From the NCBI RefSeq assembly GCF_009935865.1, contig NZ_QWEL01000001.1, positions 1-64,000 of the forward strand: DNA of 64,000 nucleotides, given 5' to 3'. The notes below the pieces were generated by a model. It was not told the origin of the DNA, ran no database searches, and saw only the letters and a program-made list of their open reading frames with translations. A program made the translations under genes and the position numbers. Shown here piece by piece: positions 1 to 8,302 of this stretch. Numbering within the stretch: position 1 is the stretch's first letter; each line of letters opens with the position of its first letter. The DNA comes from Odoribacter sp. Z80 (GTDB lineage Bacteria; Bacteroidota; Bacteroidia; Bacteroidales; Marinifilaceae).

Positions 1-30
1 CTGAGCAATACTAATGACCCGAAAGTTTAC
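1..30 (+). rRNA. 23S ribosomal RNA, 3' end (partial)
   Basis: The first ~30 bases match the last helix region of bacterial 23S rRNA: a ctgagcaatactaatgaccc segment like the conserved GTACTAATGAACC-type 3' end. The 5S gene follows about 75 bases later, as in a standard rrn operon. The exact 3' end is estimated, and the rest of the gene lies outside the window. Confidence 0.85.
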
Positions 31-104
31 TTGTTAGTGGATGTATATTTTTCTGATGTTTCCGGTGTAATGTCAAATCGAATTGAAAGGCATATGATGG
101 TATT

Positions 105-216
105 AAAAGGTGTCTATAACCTGGGGGATCCACCTCTATCCATTCCGAACAGAGAAGTTAAGCCCCAGCGTGCCGATGGTACTGCCTTCCGGTGGGAGAG
201 TAGGTCGATGCCGAAT
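105..216 (+). rRNA. rrf: 5S ribosomal RNA
   Basis: The conserved 5S core is easy to read: CCATTCCGAACAGAGAAGTTAAGC (only the middle is diagnostic), then GCCGATGGTACTGC and a GGTGGGAGAGTAGGTC 3' arm. Helix I is closed by GGUGUC (109-114) pairing with GAUGCC (207-212), including two G-U pairs, which sets the ends to within a few bases. It lies between the 23S 3' end and a strong terminator, so it closes an rRNA operon. No tRNA gene is seen in the 23S-5S spacer. Confidence 0.95.
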
Positions 217-222
217 TAGTGA

Positions 223-254
223 AGCGAGTTGCAGTGATGCGACTCGCTTTTTGT
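223..254 (+). terminator. Rho-independent terminator of the rRNA operon
   Basis: An 11-bp stem (AGCGAGTTGCA / TGCGACTCGCT, one G-U pair) with a GTGA tetraloop is followed at once by a T run. It sits just after the 5S gene and ends the rrn transcript before the next gene at 280. Confidence 0.9.
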
Positions 255-279
255 TTTGAATATGGAATGAAGAGTAAAG

Positions 280-1044
280 ATGGATTGGAAGGAAATATTT
301 GCCGAGTGGAATCCGTGGCATGGCTGTAAAAAGATTAGTGAGGGGTGTAAACATTGTTATGTTTATCGGCAGGATGAGAGTTACGGTACGGAGATCAGTA
401 GCAGTGAAGTGAGGAAAACAGCAAATTTTGATTTGCCTGTGAAGCGAAGACGTGACGGAAGTTATAAAATCCTGTCGGGTAAGATGGTATTTACTTGTTT
501 TACATCTGATTTTCTGGTGGAAGATGCGGATGAATGGCGGGAAGCTGCCTGGGGGATGATGCGGGAGCGTCATGACCTGATGTTTTTCTTTTTCACGAAA
601 CGAATTACTCGTTTTGCCGAATGTATGCCGAAGGACTGGGGCGAGGGGTATGAGAATGTGATTATTGGTTGTACTGTAGAAAATCAGGCTATGGCGGATG
701 TGCGCTTACCTGTTTTTATGTCTCTTCCCATCAGGCATCGGGCTATTATTGTCGCACCTATTCTGGAGCGTGTTGATTTATCTCCTTGGTTGGATGGACG
801 AATAGAAGAGGTGTCTGTTGGAGGGGAGTCTGGAGTTTTAGCCCGGGTATGTGATTATGAATGGATTTTGGATTTAAGGCGTCAGTGTCTGGAAAAAGAT
901 GTTCCGTTTCGGTTTCATCAAACCGGTGCTAAATTGTTAAAAGATGGCAAGTTATATCGAATCAGGCGACCGTTTCAGATTACACAGGCCCATAAGGCGG
1001 GTATTGACTATCGGATTGGTGAAGATTTTAAACCAGTGTTATGA
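280..1044 (+). CDS. DUF5131 (phage Gp37/Gp68-like) family protein
   Basis: This 254-residue protein begins with the family hallmark WNPWHGCKKISEGCKHCY (residues 10-27), which carries three cysteines spaced C-x6-C-x2-C like a radical-SAM cluster site. A GGESG segment sits near residue 191. These features define DUF5131, often annotated as phage Gp37/Gp68. Homologues occur in phages and on bacterial chromosomes, and no reaction is firmly known. Here the gene stands alone between an rRNA operon terminator and ung, with no phage gene nearby. A cysteine-ligated iron-sulfur cluster and SAM chemistry are inferences from the motif only. Confidence 0.85.
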   Translation: MDWKEIFAEWNPWHGCKKISEGCKHCYVYRQDESYGTEISSSEVRKTANFDLPVKRRRDGSYKILSGKMVFTCFTSDFLVEDADEWREAAWGMMRERHDLMFFFFTKRITRFAECMPKDWGEGYENVIIGCTVENQAMADVRLPVFMSLPIRHRAIIVAPILERVDLSPWLDGRIEEVSVGGESGVLARVCDYEWILDLRRQCLEKDVPFRFHQTGAKLLKDGKLYRIRRPFQITQAHKAGIDYRIGEDFKPVL

Positions 1045-1097
1045 CATAATGAAGAGAAGAGGTTGGGAGAAAGTGATTTCTAAATAAAACAAAAACT

Positions 1098-1760
1098 ATG
1101 AAAGTGCAGATTGAGGAAAGTTGGAGAAGGCAGTTGCAGGGAGAGTTTGATAAGCCTTATTTTGAGCGGTTAGTAAAATTTGTAAAAGAAGAATATGCCC
1201 GTTATACTGTGTTTCCGCCAGGAAAGCAGATTTTTCACGCGTACAATACCTGTCCGTTTGAGAAAGTGAAAGTAGTTATTTTAGGTCAGGATCCGTATCA
1301 TGAACCCGGGCAATATTATGGCTTATGTTTTTCGGTGCTGGATGGAGTGCCTTTCCCTCCTTCTTTGGTGAACATATTTAAAGAAATTCATAACGATCTG
1401 GGATTGCCTGTTCCTCAATCGGGACGTTTGGAACGTTGGGCGGAACAAGGAGTTTTGCTGTTAAATGCAATCCTGACGGTTCGTGCCCATCAGGCCGGTT
1501 CGCATCAGGGAAAGGGATGGGAAGAGTTTACAGATGCAGTAATCCAGCGTTTGAATGAAGAACGTGAACATATTGTCTTTATGTTGTGGGGGGCTTATGC
1601 ACAGAAGAAAGGTGCTTTTATAGACCGCAACCGGCATTGTGTATTGACGGCCTCGCATCCATCCCCTTTGTCGGCTGACCGGGGATTTTTCGGTTGCCGT
1701 CACTTCAGCAAAGCTAATGAGTATTTCCGTAGTAAAGGTCTGGAAGAGGTTAAATGGTAG
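1098..1760 (+). CDS. ung: uracil-DNA glycosylase (family 1)
   Basis: Ung removes uracil from DNA and starts base excision repair in the cytoplasm. The 220-residue length is normal for family 1. The water-activating motif GQDPYHEPGQ has the catalytic Asp at residue 65. The C-terminal HPSPLSADRGFFGCRHF loop carries the catalytic His at 187 and the DNA-intercalating segment. LLNAILTVR (about 121-129) is the uracil-recognition segment. The ATG start gives an N-terminus typical of Bacteroidota Ung. The stop lies 4 bases from the stop of the convergent lipoprotein gene. Confidence 0.97.
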   Translation: MKVQIEESWRRQLQGEFDKPYFERLVKFVKEEYARYTVFPPGKQIFHAYNTCPFEKVKVVILGQDPYHEPGQYYGLCFSVLDGVPFPPSLVNIFKEIHNDLGLPVPQSGRLERWAEQGVLLLNAILTVRAHQAGSHQGKGWEEFTDAVIQRLNEEREHIVFMLWGAYAQKKGAFIDRNRHCVLTASHPSPLSADRGFFGCRHFSKANEYFRSKGLEEVKW

Positions 1761-1764
1761 GAAA

Positions 1765-2301
1765 TTATTTTTGGATATAGATTCCGGCTTTATCCATGTA
1801 TTCATTGTTTTTTATGACCAATGTCCCGTTGTAGCGTAGTTCTTTCACCTGAGCTGTAAAATCTCCTCCGTATACGTCTTCATACTGGAACCGGAATTTT
1901 ACTTCAACCGTATCGATGTCCGTGTGGTTGAAATGGATATAAAAAGAGTGGTTTGTCAGATATTCATATCCCGGGATAACTGTTGTCCAGAAATAGAGTC
2001 CCGTTTCCGGCTCGAAACCGATGGTATTGGCATTTCCATTATAGAAATAGGATTTGCCGTTGTTTTCATATCCTTCAGGAATAGTGGAAGGGCGGAAATA
2101 GGGGGAAGGTTGTATTTCCGTTGTGGGCAATATCTGACCTGCTTTCAGGCCAATTATGCTTTTCCCTTCTTTGTCAACGAAATAGAATTTCCAAGGATTA
2201 CCCAAAAGAAAACAGTCTCCTTTCAGAGGGGGATTTTCACGGGTTTCGTCTTTGCAGGAGAAGGATAAGCAAATCAAAATAAACAGGTAAAATACTTTCA
2301 T
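1765..2301 (-). CDS. small secreted lipoprotein of unknown function
   Basis: I chose the ATG at 2301, not an upstream in-frame codon, because it gives a clean lipoprotein signal: MKVFYLFILICLSFSC with the lipobox cysteine at residue 16. The mature ~160 residues are rich in aromatic and beta-prone segments and look like a single secreted beta domain. I recognise no catalytic motif or family. It is convergent with ung and divergent from the glycan operon that starts at 2508, with a 206-base gap. Function is unknown; attachment to a membrane by lipid is the only supported statement. Confidence 0.75.
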   Translation of the reverse strand: MKVFYLFILICLSFSCKDETRENPPLKGDCFLLGNPWKFYFVDKEGKSIIGLKAGQILPTTEIQPSPYFRPSTIPEGYENNGKSYFYNGNANTIGFEPETGLYFWTTVIPGYEYLTNHSFYIHFNHTDIDTVEVKFRFQYEDVYGGDFTAQVKELRYNGTLVIKNNEYMDKAGIYIQK

Positions 2302-2507
2302 ATTTTTTTCCTTATAGATTTTCCAAAAATAATATATTCCGGAAAGAATCAGTCTTTTGGGTAGCTTTTTTTTATTTGTTTGAAAATATATCTGCATTCA
2401 GGCAGAGAGGTTCAAAACTTTTGCTTAATTTTCTCCTGCAAAGTGTGGTTTGATTTTAGGGAAGGAAGACAGGTGTGGTAATAATAGATATTTCTCAAAA
2501 ATAGAAG

Positions 2508-3914
2508 ATGAAGACCAGAATGTATTATTTAAGAATGGTAGTTTTGTTATTGATAGTAGTGGTTTTCCACGGCCATTCTTTGCCGGTGGAAAAAGGAGAA
2601 AATAAGCGGGTGGAGCAGGTAAACCGGAGCCGGGAAAAAATGACGGCTTTTTTTTCTGCTTATTTGGCTGGTGAAGCGAATAACTATCAGGATAAGATTT
2701 CTTTTGGCTTAGCGGAAGTTCAAAAGGTGAGAAATTTAGTATGGGAAAGTTGGAAAGAGGCAAACAGGCATTTTTCGGAACAGAAATTGCCGGAATTGAC
2801 AGAGCTTAATGGCGAGCATTCCGGACAGTGGCAGTTGCCGGAGAGTCTCGAACCTCATGCCGTTATGCCGTATTATTGGGGATATAAGGGGAAAGGAACT
2901 CCTGCGGAAGGTTATCCTTTGTATTTGTATCTGCATGGTTCCGGGGAGAAAAGCAGGGAATGGGCTACGGGGCTTACGATATGTAAAGGGTTTGATGATG
3001 CTCCTTCTGTGTATTTTATTCCTCAGATACCGAATATGGGAGATTATTACCGTTGGTGGCAGAAATCCAAACAGTTTGCCTGGGAAAAGATGTTGCGTCT
3101 GGCTTTTGTTTCTGGTAAGATCAATCCTGACCGAGTTTATTTTTTCGGAATTTCGGAGGGAGGATACGGTAGTCAGCGTCTGGCTTCTTTTTATGCCGAT
3201 TATTTGGCGGCTGCCGGTCCGATGGCAGGAGGGGAGCCTTTGAAGAATGCTCCGGTGGAAAATTGCAGGAATATCGCTTTTTCTTTACGGACGGGAGCCA
3301 ATGATTACGGATTTTACCGGGATAAACTGACGCGTTATACGAGGGAGGAGTTTGAAAAATGGCAGAAACTTTATCCGGAAAATTTCCTCCATTGGATAGA
3401 GTTGATTCCCGGCATGGGGCATGGCATTGACTACAGGCCCACAACTCCTTGGCTAAAGCAACATGTTCGTGATCCTTTCCCGAAATTTGTCAGTTGGGAG
3501 AATTTTGAAATGGACGGACAATACCGGAAAGGTTTTTATAATTTGTTTGTCAAGGAACGTTCAAATGAAGATGAGCACTCCAGGACTTATTACGAGTTAG
3601 CTATAAAGGGAAATGAACTCACGCTGAAGGTTGAGTTAGTAAGTTATGAAACGGTGGAAACGGACCCTAACTGGGGGATAGCACTAAAATCTGAAAAGGT
3701 CTATCGACCAGCTGATAAAGGGAAAGTGGTTGTTTTTCTCCATGAAGAGTTAGTAGATTTGACCCAAAAAGTGACTTTAACGGTGAATGGCAAAAAGGCA
3801 TTTCAGGGAAAGGTAGAGCCTCAATTGAAGCATATGGTGAACAGTTGTGCTCTGTTCTTTGATCCGCAAAGGCTTTATCCGGCAGCTATAGAGATAGATA
3901 TAGCCGATTTATAA
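2508..3914 (+). CDS. secreted alpha/beta-hydrolase esterase with C-terminal beta domain
   Basis: An uncleaved-looking N-terminal hydrophobic signal (residues ~8-24) is followed by an alpha/beta-hydrolase domain. YLYLHGSGEKS (~138-148) gives the oxyanion region, GISEGGYG the nucleophile elbow with Ser216, and GMGHGID the likely catalytic His305. Residues ~345-468 form a separate beta-sandwich-like tail ending in a TLTVNGKKAF segment. The layout resembles PHB-depolymerase or feruloyl-type secreted esterases of Bacteroidota. It is the first gene of the eight-gene glycan operon, 25 bases before the next. An ester-removing role on acetylated host glycan is inferred from the operon; the substrate is not shown. 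Confidence 0.8.
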   Translation: MKTRMYYLRMVVLLLIVVVFHGHSLPVEKGENKRVEQVNRSREKMTAFFSAYLAGEANNYQDKISFGLAEVQKVRNLVWESWKEANRHFSEQKLPELTELNGEHSGQWQLPESLEPHAVMPYYWGYKGKGTPAEGYPLYLYLHGSGEKSREWATGLTICKGFDDAPSVYFIPQIPNMGDYYRWWQKSKQFAWEKMLRLAFVSGKINPDRVYFFGISEGGYGSQRLASFYADYLAAAGPMAGGEPLKNAPVENCRNIAFSLRTGANDYGFYRDKLTRYTREEFEKWQKLYPENFLHWIELIPGMGHGIDYRPTTPWLKQHVRDPFPKFVSWENFEMDGQYRKGFYNLFVKERSNEDEHSRTYYELAIKGNELTLKVELVSYETVETDPNWGIALKSEKVYRPADKGKVVVFLHEELVDLTQKVTLTVNGKKAFQGKVEPQLKHMVNSCALFFDPQRLYPAAIEIDIADL

Positions 3915-3939
3915 GATAAATAATTTTAAATGGTTTAGG

Positions 3940-6288
3940 ATGATGGTGGTGCGAAATTTGTTTTTGATTCTGTGTTGTGTGGTGGCTGTGGTGTTTCAGG
4001 GAAAAGCTTCCCGGACGGATACCGTTCGGATATTCAGTGAGGCTATGCAGAAGGAAATTCCTGCTTTGGTGATTACACCCGGGGAGTTAGCAATAGGAAG
4101 ACGTTTTCCGGTGGTATATATTTTACATGGTTACGGAGGTAGTTATAAGCAAGGTTGGATAACACAGGTGAAAAATTTGCGGGATTATGCCGAAAAGTAT
4201 GAAATGATTCTTGTGTTGCCGGATGGTGGGGCCAGCTGGTATTTTGATAGTCCTGTAGATTCTTCTTACCGGTATGAGACATTTGTGTCGGAGGAGTTGG
4301 TCCGGTATATAGACAAGCATTATCCGACCGTTCGGGACCGTCGGGGACGTGCTGTTACAGGGAATAGTATGGGCGGGCATGGGGCCTTGTTTCTGGCTTT
4401 CCGGCATACGGACGTTTTCGGTGCAGCCGGTGCCACCAGCGGAGGTGTAGACATCCGTCCTTTTTCTGAAAGGTGGGAGATTGCCAAACGTCTGGGCGCG
4501 TATTCCGAGTATCCTGAGCGTTGGGATGCTCATACAGTCATAGAACAAACCCACCATTTGATACCTGGAGCCCAGGCTATTATTTTTGATTGCGGTACGG
4601 AAGATTTTTTTTATCGGGTGAATTGCGATTTGCATGAAAGACTTTCGGCTTTGCATATTCCTCATGAGTTTATTTCCCGTCCCGGCGCCCATCACTGGAA
4701 ATATTGGAAGGATGCCATACGAAATCATTTTCAGTATTTTGACGATTATTTTTCGGCCCAGGGAGTCAAGGGTATGGCTATGCCTGTTATGGGCTGGAGT
4801 TCCTGGAATACATACCAAGTGAATATCAGCGAAGAATTGATTCGTAGCCAGGCTGACGCTATGGTGGAGAAGGGTTTGAAGGCGGCGGGTTATCAGTATG
4901 TGAATATTGACGACGGTTATTGTGGGGGCCGGGATGAGAGCGGAATGCTTCTGTCCCATCCGGAGCGTTTCCCCCGTGGAATGAGAGTCGTTTCGGATTA
5001 TATCCATGCTTTGGGGTTAAAGGCTGGCATTTATTCGGATGCGGGGGCCAATACATGTGGTTCTATCTATAACGGAGAAAAAACAGGAATCGGCATCGGG
5101 TTTTATCAGCATGAATTTCAGGATGCGAAACGTTTTTTTGACGATTGGAACTTTGATTTCATTAAGATAGATTATTGTGGAGGACAGGTGTTGAAATTGG
5201 ATGAAAAAGAGCGTTACACAATGATCCGGGAGGCGATTGATGCAGTAGGAAGGAAAGACATTACCCTGAATATTTGCCGTTGGGCTTATCCGGGTACCTG
5301 GGCAGAACAGGTGGCTCAGTCGTGGAGAATCAGTCATGATATTGTGCCCAAATGGAGTTCGGTGAAATATATTGTTGCTAAGAATTTATATTTGTCTGCT
5401 TTTGCCCGCAACGGACGGTACAATGATATGGATATGCTGGAAATCGGACGGGGATTGAGTGAAGATGAAGAGCACACCCATTTCGGGTTATGGTGTATTA
5501 TGAGTTCTCCTTTGCTGGCCGGATGTGATTTAACTACTATTCCTCCGGCTTCACTGGCCTTGCTGACGAATCCGGAACTGGTGGCATTGAATCAGGATCC
5601 GTTGGGGTTGCAGGCTTATGTAGCGAAATATGATGGTAAGGGATATGTGTTGGTGAAAGACCTGGAGGAAAAAAGGGGAAAGGTTAGGGCTGTGGCTTTT
5701 TATAATCCGACTGACGAGAAGATAAAGATGCATATTGATTTCCGGGATTTGGAATTGGGAGGGAAGGTATCAGTAAGGGATGTTATCCATCGGAAGGAAA
5801 AGGGAGTATACCGGCAGGAATTACGTCAGGAAATACCGGCTCACGGGACATGTATTTTCCGGTTAGAAGCGGAGAACCGTTATGAACCGGAGCTCTATGA
5901 AGCAGAATGGGCCTATTTGAAACGTTATACAGATTGGGAAAAGGAGTATGCTGCCAAACACGGACATTTGAAAAATGCTTCCGGGCAGGTGGTGGTAAAG
6001 TATTTAGGGCATCATCCGGAGAATTATGCGGAATGGGAGAATGTGTATAGTGAAGGAGGAGGAGAATACATATTGGATTTATTTTATGTGGCTGGAGAAG
6101 ACCGGAGGCTGACTTTAACGGTGAACGGGAAGGAGGTGGAGACTGTTTCGCTGAATTCGGGAAGCTGGGAACAACCGGGCCGGCATTCTTTTACGGTTTC
6201 TTTGCAACCGGGATATAATTGTATCCGGATGGGAAATCCTACCGGTTGGGCTCCGGATTTGGATTGTTTTATTTTGAAAAGAAAATAG
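3940..6288 (+). CDS. esterase - GH27 alpha-galactosidase/alpha-N-acetylgalactosaminidase fusion with C-terminal CBM-like domain
   Basis: This is a 782-residue exported multidomain enzyme. Residues 1-24 are a signal peptide. Residues ~28-270 are an esterase-D-like alpha/beta hydrolase with Ser143 in GNSMGGHG, Asp217 or Asp222 in FDCGTED, and His251 or His252 in RPGAHHW. From about 278 a GH27 barrel begins (MGWSSWNTY, NIDDGYCGG). Its nucleophile is Asp411 in FIKIDYCGG and its acid/base Asp498 in NDMDMLEIG. A GH27 C-terminal beta domain follows to ~640. A CBM35/CBM6-like module starting YEAEWA occupies ~645-782. GH27 enzymes remove terminal alpha-Gal or alpha-GalNAc. Having an esterase on the same chain is unusual and suggests acylated substrate ends. 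The gene is second in the operon. Confidence 0.9.
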   Translation: MMVVRNLFLILCCVVAVVFQGKASRTDTVRIFSEAMQKEIPALVITPGELAIGRRFPVVYILHGYGGSYKQGWITQVKNLRDYAEKYEMILVLPDGGASWYFDSPVDSSYRYETFVSEELVRYIDKHYPTVRDRRGRAVTGNSMGGHGALFLAFRHTDVFGAAGATSGGVDIRPFSERWEIAKRLGAYSEYPERWDAHTVIEQTHHLIPGAQAIIFDCGTEDFFYRVNCDLHERLSALHIPHEFISRPGAHHWKYWKDAIRNHFQYFDDYFSAQGVKGMAMPVMGWSSWNTYQVNISEELIRSQADAMVEKGLKAAGYQYVNIDDGYCGGRDESGMLLSHPERFPRGMRVVSDYIHALGLKAGIYSDAGANTCGSIYNGEKTGIGIGFYQHEFQDAKRFFDDWNFDFIKIDYCGGQVLKLDEKERYTMIREAIDAVGRKDITLNICRWAYPGTWAEQVAQSWRISHDIVPKWSSVKYIVAKNLYLSAFARNGRYNDMDMLEIGRGLSEDEEHTHFGLWCIMSSPLLAGCDLTTIPPASLALLTNPELVALNQDPLGLQAYVAKYDGKGYVLVKDLEEKRGKVRAVAFYNPTDEKIKMHIDFRDLELGGKVSVRDVIHRKEKGVYRQELRQEIPAHGTCIFRLEAENRYEPELYEAEWAYLKRYTDWEKEYAAKHGHLKNASGQVVVKYLGHHPENYAEWENVYSEGGGEYILDLFYVAGEDRRLTLTVNGKEVETVSLNSGSWEQPGRHSFTVSLQPGYNCIRMGNPTGWAPDLDCFILKRK

Positions 6289-6307
6289 TGTTTTAACAAA
6301 AGGCGGA

Positions 6308-8290
6308 ATGAGGTTATATCTATTGCTTTTTGGTTTGTATTTTTTGGCCGGGGAGATGTCCTGGGCTGAAAATCGCTGGAAGATAAATCCCCAGGGAGGA
6401 ATTACCTGGCAGGTGAAGTTACAGGAACCGCACAATGACCATATAGAAATGAGTGGTTTGAAGGTTTCTGTTGTATTTCGTTACGGAGTGACTGCGGAGG
6501 GGAGTTTTTGGCTGGACCGTAGTATGGTGTGGCCGACTTTACGTACTGTTCCGAATAATACCCATGCTTCTTTGATGCGGCATATTGCCTGGGATGTACC
6601 TGCTATGGTCACGGTGAACGGACATGCTTTAAGAAATGAGCAGGTCCGGAATATTACTCTGGATGGTGTGATGACGGTGGAGAGTGATTACAGTGGAGGC
6701 CTGACATTGAAACGGATTTTGTTTCCTTCCGTAGACAAATCGGCTTGTTGCGAGAAATATGTGTTGACGTATACGGAGGCCCGTCCGGTGACCGTTGAGA
6801 TTCCGCAGGTCCGTTCGGAGGCTGTTACCGATGCGAGTCAGGGAGTGGATGGAAGTTATAGGATTGTATCTGTTCTACAGGGGAATGGAACCCGGATGTT
6901 GAAACAAGGTGAACAATGTACCTTTTATGCGGTGCATGCAGCTTACCGGATGGAGGAAGAGGACGGGGAGTGGGATGTGGAGGGAGAGTTGGCGGCCCGA
7001 CGGGATTTAGTGGCAGAATGGCAGGAACATCTGGTGTTTGAGACACCGGATTCGGTGGTGAATACCATGTTTGCTTTTGCTAAGGTGAGGGCAGCTGAGA
7101 GTATTTTTGAAACTAAAGGCGGATTGTTGCATGGCCCTGGCGGAGAGTCTTATTATGCTGCCATCTGGGCGAATGACCAGGCGGAATATGTGAATCCTTT
7201 TTTCCCTTATTTGGGTTATGAAAAGGGCAATCGGTCGGCTTTGTGTGCTTATGGCCATTTTGCCCGTTTTATGAATCCTTCTTATCGTAGGTTACCAAGT
7301 TCTATTATTGCTGAGGGTGAAGATATCTGGGACGGAGCCGGAGACCGCGGAGATGCAGCTATGATTGCCTATGGTGCCGCGCGGTATGCTTTGGCGAGGG
7401 GAGATAAGGCGGAGGCTCTGGAATTGTGGCCTTTGATTGAATGGTGTTTGGAATATTGCCGGCGTCAGTTAAATAAGGAAGGGGTGGTGGCTTCCGATTC
7501 CGATGAACTGGAGTACCGTTTTCCGGCCGGAGAGGCTAATCTTTGTACTTCTTCGCTTTATTATGATGCATTGTGTTCTGCTGTGTATTTGGGGAAAGCA
7601 CTTGGTAAGCCGGTGCGGGAACTGGTTTTGTATTCCCGTCAGGCCAAAGAGTTGAGGAGGAATATGGAAAATTATTTCGGCGGTGAAGTGGAAGGTTTTC
7701 AGACTTATTGTTATTATAAGGGAAATGATTGTTTGCGGTCATGGATTTGTATGCCGTTGACGGTGGGAATATATGACCGGAAAGAAGCTACGGTAGCCGC
7801 TTTGTTTTCTCCCCGTTTGTGGACGGAAAACGGTTTGTTGACACAGTCTGGCAGCAGTACGTTCTGGGACCGTTCCACGTTGTATGCTTTGCGGGGTGTT
7901 TTTGCCTGCGGCGAAACGGAAAAGGCTATGGAGTATCTGCATTATTATTCTACTCAGCGTTTGTTGGGGGAACATGTGCCTTATGCGGTGGAAGCATGGC
8001 CTGAGGGGAACCAGCGGCATCTTTCAGCAGAGAGCGGATTGTATTGCCGGATTATTGTTGAAGGTATGTTAGGCATCCGGCCTACGGGATTGGATTCTTT
8101 TGAACTGACTCCCCGCTTGCCCAGATTGTGGGATTATATGAATCTTCGTCACATCAGGGCTTTTGGCACTACCTGGGACATTTTTGTCAGCCGGGCGGGA
8201 AACGGACTGAAGGTAAAAGTGGTGAAGGAAGGAAAAGTGGTTCGTCAACAGAAGATACACGAAGGGGATTGTCTTCGGGTGAGGTTATAA
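6308..8290 (+). CDS. secreted six-hairpin (alpha/alpha)6 glycoside hydrolase, family not assigned
   Basis: A signal peptide (MRLYLLLFGLYFLAGEMSWA) leads a 660-residue protein. An N-terminal beta-rich part (~25-245) precedes an (alpha/alpha)6-toroid catalytic region. Segments typical of six-hairpin glycosidases are GPGGESYYAAIWANDQAEYV (~282-301), IWDGAGDRGDAAM and HLSAESGLYCRIIVEGMLGI near the C-terminus, with a final small beta domain. Acidic residues in WANDQ and DGAGDRGD are candidate catalytic groups. I cannot place it in a numbered GH family by eye; GH78- and GH95-like families share the fold. It is third in the operon with 19 bases before and 12 after, so it should act on the same glycans. 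Confidence 0.7.
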   Translation: MRLYLLLFGLYFLAGEMSWAENRWKINPQGGITWQVKLQEPHNDHIEMSGLKVSVVFRYGVTAEGSFWLDRSMVWPTLRTVPNNTHASLMRHIAWDVPAMVTVNGHALRNEQVRNITLDGVMTVESDYSGGLTLKRILFPSVDKSACCEKYVLTYTEARPVTVEIPQVRSEAVTDASQGVDGSYRIVSVLQGNGTRMLKQGEQCTFYAVHAAYRMEEEDGEWDVEGELAARRDLVAEWQEHLVFETPDSVVNTMFAFAKVRAAESIFETKGGLLHGPGGESYYAAIWANDQAEYVNPFFPYLGYEKGNRSALCAYGHFARFMNPSYRRLPSSIIAEGEDIWDGAGDRGDAAMIAYGAARYALARGDKAEALELWPLIEWCLEYCRRQLNKEGVVASDSDELEYRFPAGEANLCTSSLYYDALCSAVYLGKALGKPVRELVLYSRQAKELRRNMENYFGGEVEGFQTYCYYKGNDCLRSWICMPLTVGIYDRKEATVAALFSPRLWTENGLLTQSGSSTFWDRSTLYALRGVFACGETEKAMEYLHYYSTQRLLGEHVPYAVEAWPEGNQRHLSAESGLYCRIIVEGMLGIRPTGLDSFELTPRLPRLWDYMNLRHIRAFGTTWDIFVSRAGNGLKVKVVKEGKVVRQQKIHEGDCLRVRL

Positions 8291-8302
8291 GAAATTTTTA
8301 AT

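Noticed and set aside
136-573. Minus-strand frame across the 5S gene and the DUF5131 gene
   Set aside because: It overlaps an rRNA gene and a confident coding gene and has no family features.
4123-5007. 294-codon minus-strand frame inside the esterase-GH27 gene
   Set aside because: It is antisense to a clear multidomain enzyme and its translation lacks any motif.
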